Notes: generated by a model not told the origin, from the letters alone. A stretch of DNA of 8,156 nucleotides from JAYEIA01 sp964472505 (GCA_964472505.1 CAYYQW010000121.1:1-8156), one strand, 5' to 3'; shown: positions 1 through 6,959, numbered from the stretch's first letter. Numbers and translations are program-made.

Positions 1-245
1 ACAGCAGGTTCCGAAGCCAAGCTTTGCTTTTCGCTTAAACTGTGCACTTGTCCGTCTACCGTAATATCTATCTGCCCCTGCATAAGTACGAACACCACGT
101 GAGTTTCCATTTTGCATTCGGGCATGGAGCCCTGTTCGGGTAAATCAATTACGCGTATTTTGAAATCTTCGGTTTTGTAAAGTACATTTTTATGCATCTC
201 TTCGTAAGGCAGCGCTTTAATGGTATTGAAATCAAATAGTTCCAT
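1..245 (-). CDS. Small cupin-domain protein, C-terminus cut off by the window edge
   Basis: Translation from the ATG at 245 runs open for 81 codons to the left edge, so the C-terminal part is missing. It begins MELFDFNTIKALPYEE. Residues about 39-65 (GSMPECKMETHVVFVLMQG, then IDITVDG) match the first conserved cupin motif: a turn, the metal-ligand positions, then the VLxGxxxxxxxG strand pair. The positions that usually carry the two His of H-x-H are Cys44 and Met46 here, with His49 nearby, so metal binding would be atypical or absent; the second cupin motif lies outside the window. No signal peptide is seen, so it is probably cytoplasmic. It starts 15 bp after the permease stop codon and is probably the next gene of the same transcript. 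Cupins are functionally diverse, so no reaction is assigned. The fold call is fairly safe. Confidence 0.75.
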   Translation of the reverse strand, partial: MELFDFNTIKALPYEEMHKNVLYKTEDFKIRVIDLPEQGSMPECKMETHVVFVLMQGQIDITVDGQVHSLSEKQSLASEPA

Positions 246-258
246 AATTTGAAATTTG
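246..258. repeat. Remnant of the AATTTGAAAA repeat before the cupin start
   Basis: The bases aatttgaaatttg are the 8-bp-period arm repeat of the neighbouring units (aatttgaaaatttg) with one A missing. They fill nearly the whole 15-bp gap between the permease stop and the cupin start. This could be a leftover arm of the same repeat family or chance in AT-rich sequence. Confidence 0.4.
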
Positions 259-260
259 TA

Positions 261-3200
261 TTATGCGGTTTGCAATTTATTTGTTTTTCCATATAATATG
301 AAATACGTAATCGGAATAAAAATAAAAACAAGCAGCAGGCCAAACAACAATCCGCCGATTACCACAATGGCCATGGGACGGAGCATTTCGGTACCGTCAC
401 CCAAGAGCAGTGCCAGTGGCAACAATCCAAATATACTGTTAATATCGGTAATCAAAATAGGTCTCAGGCGCAATACGGCGGCTTGTTTAATGGCTTCAAT
501 CACGCTTTTCCCCTCAGCCCTGAGTTCATCAATAAAGCTTATCAAAATCACACCGTTATTAATTTCCATTCCGGTGAGCATAATAATTCCAATCAGTGCA
601 GTAACGCTGACGGGTGTATTCGTAATGTGCAGGGCGTAAGAAATACCTGCCAGCGATAAAGGAATGCGGATAATGATTATTAAGGGTTTCAGGAAACTTT
701 CGAAATAAAGCACCATAACGGCATAGCCAAGAAATAGGGCAAAGAGCAATATAATGGCCATTTGTTGCATGTTTTCGGCAATCATTTGTGAACTGCCTCC
801 GTAGCTGAGACGATATCCGGCAGGTAAAGAATAATCCGCCAGATTTTGTTTTATTCCTGCAGTGGCATCGCCAACACTTATTCCCGCAGCGTTGGCGGTT
901 ACTTTGATAACACGGTCTTGATTTTTTCGGTCAATTTGTACGGGGCCGGTTGTTTTTACTACATCTGCCACCACATTGAGCGGCACTTTTGCTCCCGTTT
1001 TAGAATATACGTAAATATTTTCTAAGTCATTAGCTGATTTAATTTCCTGTTCGTCCATTACCACCCGAATGGGATAATAATAGGCACCGTCTTTATAGCG
1101 GGTAGCTACATGGCCGCCCACCATTGTTTTTACCGTGTTACCGATATCTTCTATGCTCAAGCCCAAATCAATGGCTTTTTGCCGGTCAACCGAAATTTGG
1201 TATTCGGGTTTGGTGAGCTGCAAGGAAATGTCAAGCCCGGATAAATAATCAAGCGTTGAAAGTTCGCTTTTGATATGAGCAGATTCACTAAAAATTTTAG
1301 TCATAGATTCGCTGCGCGGCGCCGTAACTTCAAGTTCGATATCAAATTTACCGGTACGGCGAATCCCTTTCATTTTAGTATGAAAAACTTTAATAACAGC
1401 GCCGGGCGCTTTTACGGTCTTCATCACCACAGGCCGTAATTTTTCTGCGTATTCATCGGTATTCATGGGGCGTTGGGCTGCGGGTACCAATTGCAGGTTC
1501 AGTTCGCCTTCAAAACTGTTTTCGGTGGTAACTAATCCCCAAACTTTACCTCCTGCCAGAGTGGCAAATCCATGCACATAATCTTGTTTTTGAATGACTT
1601 TCTCCACCTGTTTCAATACGTTGTCGGTTTCGCTCATGGCTGTTCCCGTGGGCATCATAACTTTTACCGTTATCAAGCCGTCATCCGCTTTTGGGAGAAA
1701 TTCGGAGCCTGTTTGTTGCAGATAATAATATCCGGGAATAAGTAAAAGTAAAAATACAATAAGTATTGGCCATCGCAGTTTTAATGACCAATTTAAAATC
1801 GGCTTGTAGATATAAATAAGTCCGCGGATAAATCCGTCGGATAAGCGTGTGATAAAACTGCCTTTTTGCTTTATTGTTTTTCCTTGGGGATAAAACAGTG
1901 CCATGAGCATAGGGGTAATCGTAAGCGAAACCACCATGGAAAGGGCAATGATAATGGCTACGGTAATCACCAATTCTTTAAACAATAGGGATGAAAGTCC
2001 GGGAACCAGCAAGAAGGGAACAAATAAGGATAAAAAGGTAAGGGTTGCCGTAATAATGGCTCCGCTGATTTGAACAGCGCCCTTTGTTACGGGGTTTTGT
2101 GTGTCATGGTCTGTATCCTGCACACGGGTAATGTTCTCAAGCATCACAATGCTGTTGTCGAGCACCACGGTCATGGCGACTACCAGTCCGCCAAGTGTAA
2201 AAATATTCACGGAAAAATCCAGTAATTGCATAAAGAAAAAAGTGCCGAGCAATGTAACCGGCAGACTTAGCACAAGGGAAAGCACCCTTCTCCATCCCAA
2301 AAGGAAAAATGCCGTTACCAATGTTACCAAAAGAGCGGCCAACATCATGGCATCGCGCACGCCATTGGTGGCGAGTCTTACATATTCGGCCTGGTCGTAA
2401 ATCATTTCTATTTGGGTGGACGGGGGTAATTCTTCCCGCAAAAGTTCCATTCGCTCGGTAATATGGTCAGATACCGTAACAGCATTAGCTGCCGCCTGTT
2501 TGAAAATGGAAATCCGAACGCCTTCTTTGCCGTTGTAGCGGGTTTTGATGCGTTGTAACTCATGGTGGTCTTTAACTTTTGCGACATCTTTCAGTAAAAT
2601 CCGGCCTCCTTCATCAATATCCCTTAGTATAAGGTTTTCTATTTCGCTAATCGAGCTAAATTCGTCATAGGTTCTTATGATGTAATCTCGCTTATCGGTA
2701 ACCATGCGTCCGCCTACCATGTCGATGTTTTCTTTTTTCAGGCGGTCGGATATTTCCTGTAAAGTTAAGTTGTAGCCATCGAGTTTTAAAGGGTCAATAT
2801 GCACCCTTATTTCGCGCAGCATACCGCCCGAAAGGGCTGTTCCGGCAGACCCTTTGACTGAAGAAAACTCTTCCTGAAATTCATTCTCAACCCAAGTACG
2901 CAACCGTGTAAGACTCATATTCTCAGATGATACCAGCACTTCAACCACGGGCAATTGCGAAGGGTCAGCTTTAAAAGCAACCGGTTCCAAAATGCCTTCG
3001 GGTAACTCCTTTTTTATCAGACCCATTTTGGCCAAAACATCTTGGTAGGCCACATCACGGTCCACACTGTAATCAAAATTAACCAAAAGTGTATAAACGC
3101 CTTCTTCACAGGTGGATTCTATGTAGTCAAGATTATCAACCGTAGCCATTTTGCGTTCAATGACCATGGCTACTTCGTTCTCCATTTGTTCGGGAGTAGC

Positions 3201-3359
3201 TCCGGGCCAGTACACATATACCTTCACCATAGGGTAGGTGATATCGGGCAACATATTGGTGGGCAACCTGAAAATTCCGGCAATACCAACTACTATTAAA
3301 ACAATCATAAGCATAATTGTTCCGGCGGGTCGTTTTATGGATTGAATTGTTAGTTTCAT
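261..3359 (-). CDS. RND-family efflux transporter permease (AcrB/MdtC/CzcA superfamily)
   Basis: Inner-membrane proton-driven pump subunit of 1032 residues, the usual length for a full RND permease. TM1 is at about 14-30, followed by a large periplasmic domain (about 31-335, with FRLPTNMLPDITYPMV near the start). TM2-TM6 lie at about 338-488 and TM7 at about 530-547, followed by the second periplasmic domain (to about 860) and TM8-TM12 (about 866-1023). The TM4 motif reads VVLDNSIVMLEN: Asp401 fills the AcrB Asp407 position, but the second Asp is Asn402. The TM10 segment reads TGMEINNGVILI, with no Lys at the AcrB Lys940 region and Glu932 nearby. Other RND signatures include RPILIT (966-971) and FGLLPLALLLGDGTEMLRP (977-995). 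The adaptor and outer-membrane genes lie upstream on the same strand, giving a complete tripartite pump. The substrate class (drug, metal or lipid) cannot be decided. The start at 3359 directly abuts repeat unit A; no Shine-Dalgarno is visible. Confidence 0.96.
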   Translation of the reverse strand: MKLTIQSIKRPAGTIMLMIVLIVVGIAGIFRLPTNMLPDITYPMVKVYVYWPGATPEQMENEVAMVIERKMATVDNLDYIESTCEEGVYTLLVNFDYSVDRDVAYQDVLAKMGLIKKELPEGILEPVAFKADPSQLPVVEVLVSSENMSLTRLRTWVENEFQEEFSSVKGSAGTALSGGMLREIRVHIDPLKLDGYNLTLQEISDRLKKENIDMVGGRMVTDKRDYIIRTYDEFSSISEIENLILRDIDEGGRILLKDVAKVKDHHELQRIKTRYNGKEGVRISIFKQAAANAVTVSDHITERMELLREELPPSTQIEMIYDQAEYVRLATNGVRDAMMLAALLVTLVTAFFLLGWRRVLSLVLSLPVTLLGTFFFMQLLDFSVNIFTLGGLVVAMTVVLDNSIVMLENITRVQDTDHDTQNPVTKGAVQISGAIITATLTFLSLFVPFLLVPGLSSLLFKELVITVAIIIALSMVVSLTITPMLMALFYPQGKTIKQKGSFITRLSDGFIRGLIYIYKPILNWSLKLRWPILIVFLLLLIPGYYYLQQTGSEFLPKADDGLITVKVMMPTGTAMSETDNVLKQVEKVIQKQDYVHGFATLAGGKVWGLVTTENSFEGELNLQLVPAAQRPMNTDEYAEKLRPVVMKTVKAPGAVIKVFHTKMKGIRRTGKFDIELEVTAPRSESMTKIFSESAHIKSELSTLDYLSGLDISLQLTKPEYQISVDRQKAIDLGLSIEDIGNTVKTMVGGHVATRYKDGAYYYPIRVVMDEQEIKSANDLENIYVYSKTGAKVPLNVVADVVKTTGPVQIDRKNQDRVIKVTANAAGISVGDATAGIKQNLADYSLPAGYRLSYGGSSQMIAENMQQMAIILLFALFLGYAVMVLYFESFLKPLIIIIRIPLSLAGISYALHITNTPVSVTALIGIIMLTGMEINNGVILISFIDELRAEGKSVIEAIKQAAVLRLRPILITDINSIFGLLPLALLLGDGTEMLRPMAIVVIGGLLFGLLLVFIFIPITYFILYGKTNKLQTA

Positions 3360-3366
3360 TTTTTTT

Positions 3367-3552
3367 AATTTGAAAATTTTTTAATTTGAAAATTTGAAAA
3401 TGGGGCAATTTGAAAGATGTTTCATTTCCGTATTATATTTCTTTTTAAATTGTTCCTTCTTTTATTGCAAGAAATAAAAAATTAAAAGCAGTCAGACAAT
3501 TTGCTGGCTTGCTCATTTTCAAATTGTTTTTTCATTTTCAAATTTTCAAATT
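3367..3552. repeat. Inverted-repeat unit A, between the four-helix-bundle and permease genes
   Basis: The left arm holds four copies of AATTTGAAAA/G (3367, 3383, 3391, 3407). The right arm holds three copies of TTTTCAAATT (3516, 3535, 3543), the reverse complement. Between them lies an AT-rich core that includes the 62-bp sequence shared with unit B. Both strands can fold the two arms together. The unit fills almost the whole gap between the flanking genes and ends 7 bp before the permease start codon. The element family is not one I can name. Copy counts and positions are read directly; folding and function are inferred. Confidence 0.85.
3406..3467. repeat. 62-bp direct repeat, copy 1 (core of unit A)
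   Basis: This stretch is identical over 62 bases to 3969-4030, in the same orientation. It begins CAATTTGAAAGATGTTTC and ends CCTTCTTTTATTG. A diverged third copy lies at 6660-6722 in unit C. Perfect identity in non-coding AT-rich DNA beside more diverged arms suggests recent duplication or maintained function. Confidence 0.95.
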
Positions 3553-3556
3553 GTAA

Positions 3557-3907
3557 TTATTTTCTTTTTGAAGAGCTTATGATTTTTGACAGAATTCGAA
3601 TTAATTCCTGCACATCAATCAATAATTGTTCTTCAAAAGGATATTTAGATGAATGTTTACAGATTAACAGCCAATATACCGTTTCATCGGCTTCTTTGGC
3701 TGCGATTTTTAGTTTATGAATAAAATCGACCTTGCTTTCAGCATTCTGTGATTCACGTGTGTTTGCTCCAATTGAAGTACCCGATTTTAATAATTGCCGT
3801 GCAATGACATATTTTCGTTTTTCTTCAAGTATTTCGCAAAAAGCTACAATCTTCAAAGCAAATTGAAATGTTTTTTCAACTATAATATTTTCCCTGTCGT
3901 TTCTCAT
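3557..3907 (-). CDS. Four-helix-bundle protein of the 23S rRNA intervening-sequence (S23/IVP) family
   Basis: A 116-residue all-alpha protein of normal length for the family. The hallmark segment is present: ARQLLKSGTSIGANTRES (36-53), then KVDFIHKLKIAAKEADET (59-76) and VYWLLI. The four amphipathic helices fall at about 8-28, 31-43, 56-83 and 90-111. Relatives are encoded inside intervening sequences of 23S rRNA genes in some bacteria and free-standing in many Bacteroidota; Avd of diversity-generating retroelements shares the fold. The family's biochemical role is unsettled; nucleic-acid binding by the basic bundle is a common proposal. Here it sits inside an efflux operon between adaptor and permease genes, where no pump subunit is expected. 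It is bracketed by two inverted-repeat units whose arms end 4 bp past its stop codon and 6 bp before its start. That arrangement suggests it arrived with, or serves, the repeats rather than the pump. Confidence 0.92.
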   Translation of the reverse strand: MRNDRENIIVEKTFQFALKIVAFCEILEEKRKYVIARQLLKSGTSIGANTRESQNAESKVDFIHKLKIAAKEADETVYWLLICKHSSKYPFEEQLLIDVQELIRILSKIISSSKRK

Positions 3908-3913
3908 GTTGTT

Positions 3914-4170
3914 AATTTGAAAGTTATTTAATTTGAAAATGTGTTAATTTGAAAATTTGAAAATGTGACAATTTGAAAGATGTTTCATTTCCGTATTATA
4001 TTTCTTTTTAAATTGTTCCTTCTTTTATTGTAATAAAATAATAATAAAAATCAGCATTTCAAAATTTTTCAGAGCGGACTCAATTGAACTATTTTCAAAT
4101 TTTCAAATTGCCTAATTTTCAAATTATTTTTATTCATTTTCAAATTTTCAAATTGATTAATTTTCAAATT
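3914..4170. repeat. Inverted-repeat unit B, between the adaptor and four-helix-bundle genes
   Basis: The left arm has five copies of AATTTGAAAA/G (3914, 3930, 3946, 3954, 3970). The right arm has six copies of TTTTCAAATT (4092, 4100, 4116, 4137, 4145, 4161). Many copies are spaced 8 or 16 bp apart, so the arms are imperfect 8-bp-period repeats. The core holds the second copy of the 62-bp repeat, then a stretch (4031-4091) that differs from unit A. The last right-arm copy overlaps the adaptor stop codon (TAA on the minus strand, 4169-4171), so the unit abuts coding sequence on both sides. Confidence 0.88.
3969..4030. repeat. 62-bp direct repeat, copy 2 (core of unit B)
   Basis: Identical to 3406-3467 over all 62 bases and in the same orientation. 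The two copies lie on either side of the four-helix-bundle gene, so recombination between them would delete that gene and leave a single unit. Confidence 0.95.
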
Positions 4171-5263
4171 AAATGATTTTCACTTTCATACTATCTTTCA
4201 GCATTTCTTGTCCGGATATAACTACCGCGTCTTTCTCTTTTATGCCTTGGGTTATTTGTAGTTTTTTTCCTGAAACAAAGCCGGTTTGTACTGTTTTTCG
4301 GTGAGCTGTACTGTCTTTATCAATAACAAACACAAAATTTTCATTATTCGGTGAAGTCAGAACTGCGTGTTCGGGCACCCAAAGGGCATTTTCAATTGTT
4401 GAAACCGGAATTTTAATACTTGCCATCATTCCGGGCAACAAGGTTTTTTTGAAATCCAACAGCTTTATATCAAATTTTACGCTACGCGTAGAAGCATCAA
4501 TTTGCGGATATACTAAGGATATCTTCCCGGTTAAAGTATCGTTGAGATAAGCACTTAGAATTACCTCTATTTTTTTTCCTTGCTTAACGGCTTCAAAATA
4601 TTTCTCATTAACTTCAGCTTTTACAACGAGCGAACTCATGTCGGTTATAGTGAGTATAATGTCTTTCTCAGAAACCTGACTTCCTTTGTCAAGCCGGCGA
4701 TTGGTGATTAATCCGCTCATGGGGCATACTACGGGAATGGTTTGGTACATATTTCGGGCGTATTCCAAATCCGATTTTGCTTTTGATAATTGCTTTTCAA
4801 TTTCCAGATAAGCAGCAGAGTCGTCCTTAGCCGATTGTAATTTGCGTTCCAGATTTTCTCTTTTTTCAATACTTGAAGAAATTAAAGAAAGTCGGTCTGT
4901 GGGGTTTATTACGGCTATCAATTTATCTTTTCTGACGTATTGATTTTCTCTTGCGTAAAGCGTTTCAATAATGCCGTCGGCAGGGGATTTTACATCAGTA
5001 ACAATATTGGCCTGAACAGTTCCGGTGATGTCTATGGTTGAGACCATTTCAGAAGCTGTTACTTTCTGAATTTTAACCGGCGGGGTTTTCTTTGGCTTTT
5101 TCACAGCTTCTGTTTTTTCTGCCCCGCATGAATAAAGGCCAAACAATATTGCAATTAGAATTATTCGGCTAATTTTAAAATTCGAAAATTTAAAAATCTC
5201 CTTTATTTGCTGTTGAAAGTAGTTTTGATTTATATTTTGTAGCTTTTTCATAATTAACATCAT
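4169..5263 (-). CDS. Periplasmic adaptor lipoprotein of an RND efflux pump (HlyD/AcrA-type MFP)
   Basis: Membrane-fusion subunit linking the RND permease to the TolC-type channel. The hydrophobic stretch RIILIAILFGLYSC ends in a lipobox with Cys46, so it should be an inner- or outer-leaflet-anchored lipoprotein. The lipoyl/barrel-sandwich halves are at about 88-120 (VKSPADGIIETLYARENQYV) and 177-205 (VVCPMSGLITNRRLDKGSQV). A short helical hairpin lies between them (about 123-175). The beta-barrel follows at about 212-285 (LLPGMMASIKIPV) and the membrane-proximal domain at about 293-364. The oddity is the N-terminus: about 33 residues precede the hydrophobic core, far longer than a normal n-region. 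Residues 25-31 (KFSNFKI) are encoded by DNA nearly identical to the arm repeat. Starts at Met1 (5263), Met2 (5260) or Met5 (5251) are all possible; the longest is reported. The gene lies 49 bp after the TolC-type gene. Confidence 0.94.
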   Translation of the reverse strand: MMLIMKKLQNINQNYFQQQIKEIFKFSNFKISRIILIAILFGLYSCGAEKTEAVKKPKKTPPVKIQKVTASEMVSTIDITGTVQANIVTDVKSPADGIIETLYARENQYVRKDKLIAVINPTDRLSLISSSIEKRENLERKLQSAKDDSAAYLEIEKQLSKAKSDLEYARNMYQTIPVVCPMSGLITNRRLDKGSQVSEKDIILTITDMSSLVVKAEVNEKYFEAVKQGKKIEVILSAYLNDTLTGKISLVYPQIDASTRSVKFDIKLLDFKKTLLPGMMASIKIPVSTIENALWVPEHAVLTSPNNENFVFVIDKDSTAHRKTVQTGFVSGKKLQITQGIKEKDAVVISGQEMLKDSMKVKII

Positions 5264-5306
5264 TTTTTTTCATTTTCAAATTTTCAAATTATTTCATTTT
5301 CAAATT
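5171..5306. repeat. Inverted-repeat unit D, spanning the adaptor start codon
   Basis: The right arm has three copies of TTTTCAAATT (5273, 5281, 5297) in the gap between the TolC-type and adaptor genes. The facing arm, in the opposite orientation, lies inside the adaptor gene at 5171-5191; it matches the tandem arm sequence at 19 of 21 bases. The order (GAAAA-type arm left, CAAATT-type arm right) is the same as in units A, B and C. All candidate adaptor start codons (5251, 5260, 5263) lie between the arms. The right arm is clear; the left arm is degenerate, so treating this as a full unit is an inference. Confidence 0.6.
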
Positions 5307-5312
5307 AACTTC

Positions 5313-6611
5313 TTAAAAAAGATAATCATCATTACCGCTCAGGTAATTTAGTTTGGCTAATGTTTGCAAATATTCAATGACGGATTTATCGTATTCTATG
5401 CTCGCTTCCGTCAATATTTGCTGAGCATCGAGAATGTCAATTATATTGCCTTGTCCGGCCTGGTAGCGAACGGATGCATTTTTTATGGTTTCTTCAGCCA
5501 TTTTAATGATTTCCCGATTGTTTTTAAGGTTATTTTGAATTTCATCCAATGTATTTAAGCATACGGCTGTTTCTTTTTTAATCTCAAGAAAAGCTTGTTG
5601 CTTTTGCTCATTATATTGCTCAATTACAATGTTGCTTTGTTGTATTTTATGCTTATAGCTGCTGTTTCCCCAATAGGGCAGTGTGTATTGTATGCCTACA
5701 CCTATGTTGTAGTTAAAGTTATCGCCAAAAGGAATATATCCGTGCTCCCAAGATGCAACGCCGTAGGAAAACAGCTCCGGTCGGTTTTCTAATTTTAATA
5801 AATTCTTTTGTTTGCCTTCTATTTCGGTTTTGATATCATAAGGCATTAAGCCGGGGTGGTTTATAAAAATGCTGTCGAATGAGATATTCTCCTCGTGATG
5901 CATATTTTGGGTTTTATCAAACCATTTTTTTGTTGGGTTTTCAAGGCTTAAGTTGTCAACCGACTGCAAATTACAAAGCTGAATTAAAGTAAGTTGCTTA
6001 CTGATATGTGCACTTTTGCTTTGTTGCAGTTTTTTTTCTTCTACCGATATTTGAACTTTTATCTTCAAAATATCCACCGATGATGTTTTTCCTATTTTGT
6101 ATAAGTTTTCGGCATATTTAAGATGCTCACTCAGCTGTTGCAGTGTGCTTTCGTAAACTGCAATTTCCGATTCTGAAATGAGCATTTCAAAGTAGGCATC
6201 TGCTACTCCCCAAATAATGGTCTGCCGCATTTGCCGGATTATTTCATCATTCAGCAGTATTTCTTGGTCCACAATGTTTTTTTTAACTTTTGTTTGCCCA
6301 AAATCATAAATGGTCTGATAAACTGATATATCGGTGTACATGTCTGTTTGTGCACTTCCCAATAGTTTTTCTTTATTAGGCATCAAAAATTTCCAATACG
6401 AAAAACTTGCCGAAGCACTGACTTTTGGCAAGTAATCGGTTTGTAATATTTCTAATTCCGATTGTTTTATCAGTTTGTGTTTTTCTGTGGATTTTAGCAA
6501 GTAGTTGTTTTGTATAGCACTGTCGAGTAATTGGTTTAAGTTAAATTCTTGAGATTTAGCTTGCAGCGCAATGAAAAACAGGCTTGCCACAGCAATAATT
6601 TTTATTTTCAT
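5313..6611 (-). CDS. TolC-family outer-membrane efflux protein (OEP)
   Basis: Outer-membrane channel of the tripartite pump, 432 residues, the usual size for the family. A Sec signal peptide (MKIKIIAVASLFFIALQAKS) is followed by QEFNLNQLLDSAIQNN, the typical OEP opening. The two structural repeats each carry the coiled-coil turn motif: YKIGKTSSVDILKIKV (171-186) and YQAGQGNIIDILDAQQ (383-398). A beta-barrel strand region around 282-312 (FSYGVASWEHGYIPFGDNFNYN and on to GVGIQYTLPYWG) is interrupted by loops. Long Gln/Glu/Lys-rich helices lie at about 105-215 and 320-425. No lipobox Cys is seen, so it is probably not acylated. It is the first pump gene to be transcribed; the 418-bp spacer before it, with unit C and a strong hairpin, could uncouple its expression from the thioredoxin gene. 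Confidence 0.94.
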   Translation of the reverse strand: MKIKIIAVASLFFIALQAKSQEFNLNQLLDSAIQNNYLLKSTEKHKLIKQSELEILQTDYLPKVSASASFSYWKFLMPNKEKLLGSAQTDMYTDISVYQTIYDFGQTKVKKNIVDQEILLNDEIIRQMRQTIIWGVADAYFEMLISESEIAVYESTLQQLSEHLKYAENLYKIGKTSSVDILKIKVQISVEEKKLQQSKSAHISKQLTLIQLCNLQSVDNLSLENPTKKWFDKTQNMHHEENISFDSIFINHPGLMPYDIKTEIEGKQKNLLKLENRPELFSYGVASWEHGYIPFGDNFNYNIGVGIQYTLPYWGNSSYKHKIQQSNIVIEQYNEQKQQAFLEIKKETAVCLNTLDEIQNNLKNNREIIKMAEETIKNASVRYQAGQGNIIDILDAQQILTEASIEYDKSVIEYLQTLAKLNYLSGNDDYLF

Positions 6612-6740
6612 CCTTTTACATTCTTTCTAATTTGAAAATTTGTTAATTTGAAAATGTGGCAATTTGAAAATTCCCCATCATTCTGTGTTATATTTTATTT
6701 TTGATTGTCCCTTCTTTCATGGCTCGGAATTAAAAATTAA

Positions 6741-6959
6741 TTGAATTAGGCGGATAACTAATACTTATAACTTCCTCTGTCCCAAGTGCCGCATATATTT
6801 AGTGATGACCGCCTCGGCAATCGGAATCGCACTCGGTTTTGATATATCGGCTTCGACAAGCTCAGCCTCCGAACGCCTCCGTAGGCTGAGCTTGTCGAAG
6901 CCGGTGATAAATGCTCGGATGTAAAATAATAGTTTGTAGTACTCATGCGCCTAATTCAA
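6741..6959. mobile_element. Nested palindromic element (about 219 bp, REP/MITE-like)
   Basis: The ends are perfect 12-bp inverted repeats: TTGAATTAGGCG at 6741-6752 and CGCCTAATTCAA at 6948-6959. Partial complementarity continues inward (TAATACT against AGTACTA). It interrupts unit C between two segments that are close together in unit A, as expected of an insertion. It is clearly richer in G+C than its flanks and holds a strong central hairpin. No transposase is encoded, so any movement would need help in trans. No clear target-site duplication could be made out. The boundaries are inferred from the terminal repeats. Confidence 0.55.
6848..6903. repeat. Perfect 21-bp inverted repeat (REP-like hairpin)
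   Basis: The arms at 6848-6868 and 6883-6903 are exact reverse complements, separated by a 14-base loop that can add two more pairs. The arm core GCTTCGACAAGCTCAGCC resembles interspersed palindromes I recall from several bacterial phyla. In the operon transcript it would form a very stable stem between the thioredoxin and TolC-type cistrons. No U-run follows on either strand, so it is not an ordinary intrinsic terminator; it could stall polymerase, protect RNA ends or be an RNase III site. Confidence 0.9.

Noticed and set aside
256..639. Plus-strand open frame opposite the 3' end of the permease gene
   Set aside because: It is antisense to a clear transporter gene, has no recognisable domain and reflects codon use on the other strand. 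The same holds for 2101-2400, 3042-3299, 5364-5558, 5595-5792 and 7087-7497.
3501..3719. Plus-strand open frame of 72 codons over unit A and the four-helix-bundle gene
   Set aside because: Its N-terminal half is translated repeat arm and the rest is antisense to the S23-family gene.
3557..3907. Diversity-generating retroelement accessory (Avd) gene
   Set aside because: The fold is shared, but no reverse transcriptase, template repeat or variable repeat is visible, and the sequence fits the S23/IVP family motif better.
3360..4168. Fragment of 23S rRNA around the intervening-sequence protein gene
   Set aside because: The flanks are AT-rich repeats and coding sequence with no recognisable rRNA helices; the gene is free-standing.
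3361..4170. CRISPR-like array of short AT-rich repeats
   Set aside because: The repeats are about 8-11 bp, overlap one another, occur in both orientations and have no unique spacers of constant length. No cas gene is present.
6848..6903. Intrinsic transcription terminator
   Set aside because: The stem is strong, but no U-run follows it in either transcript direction.
6758..6946. 62-residue minus-strand open frame in the spacer
   Set aside because: It is the translation of the palindromic element (it includes the hairpin arms, giving RRLSLSKP). It has no family resemblance and its start lies inside the element.
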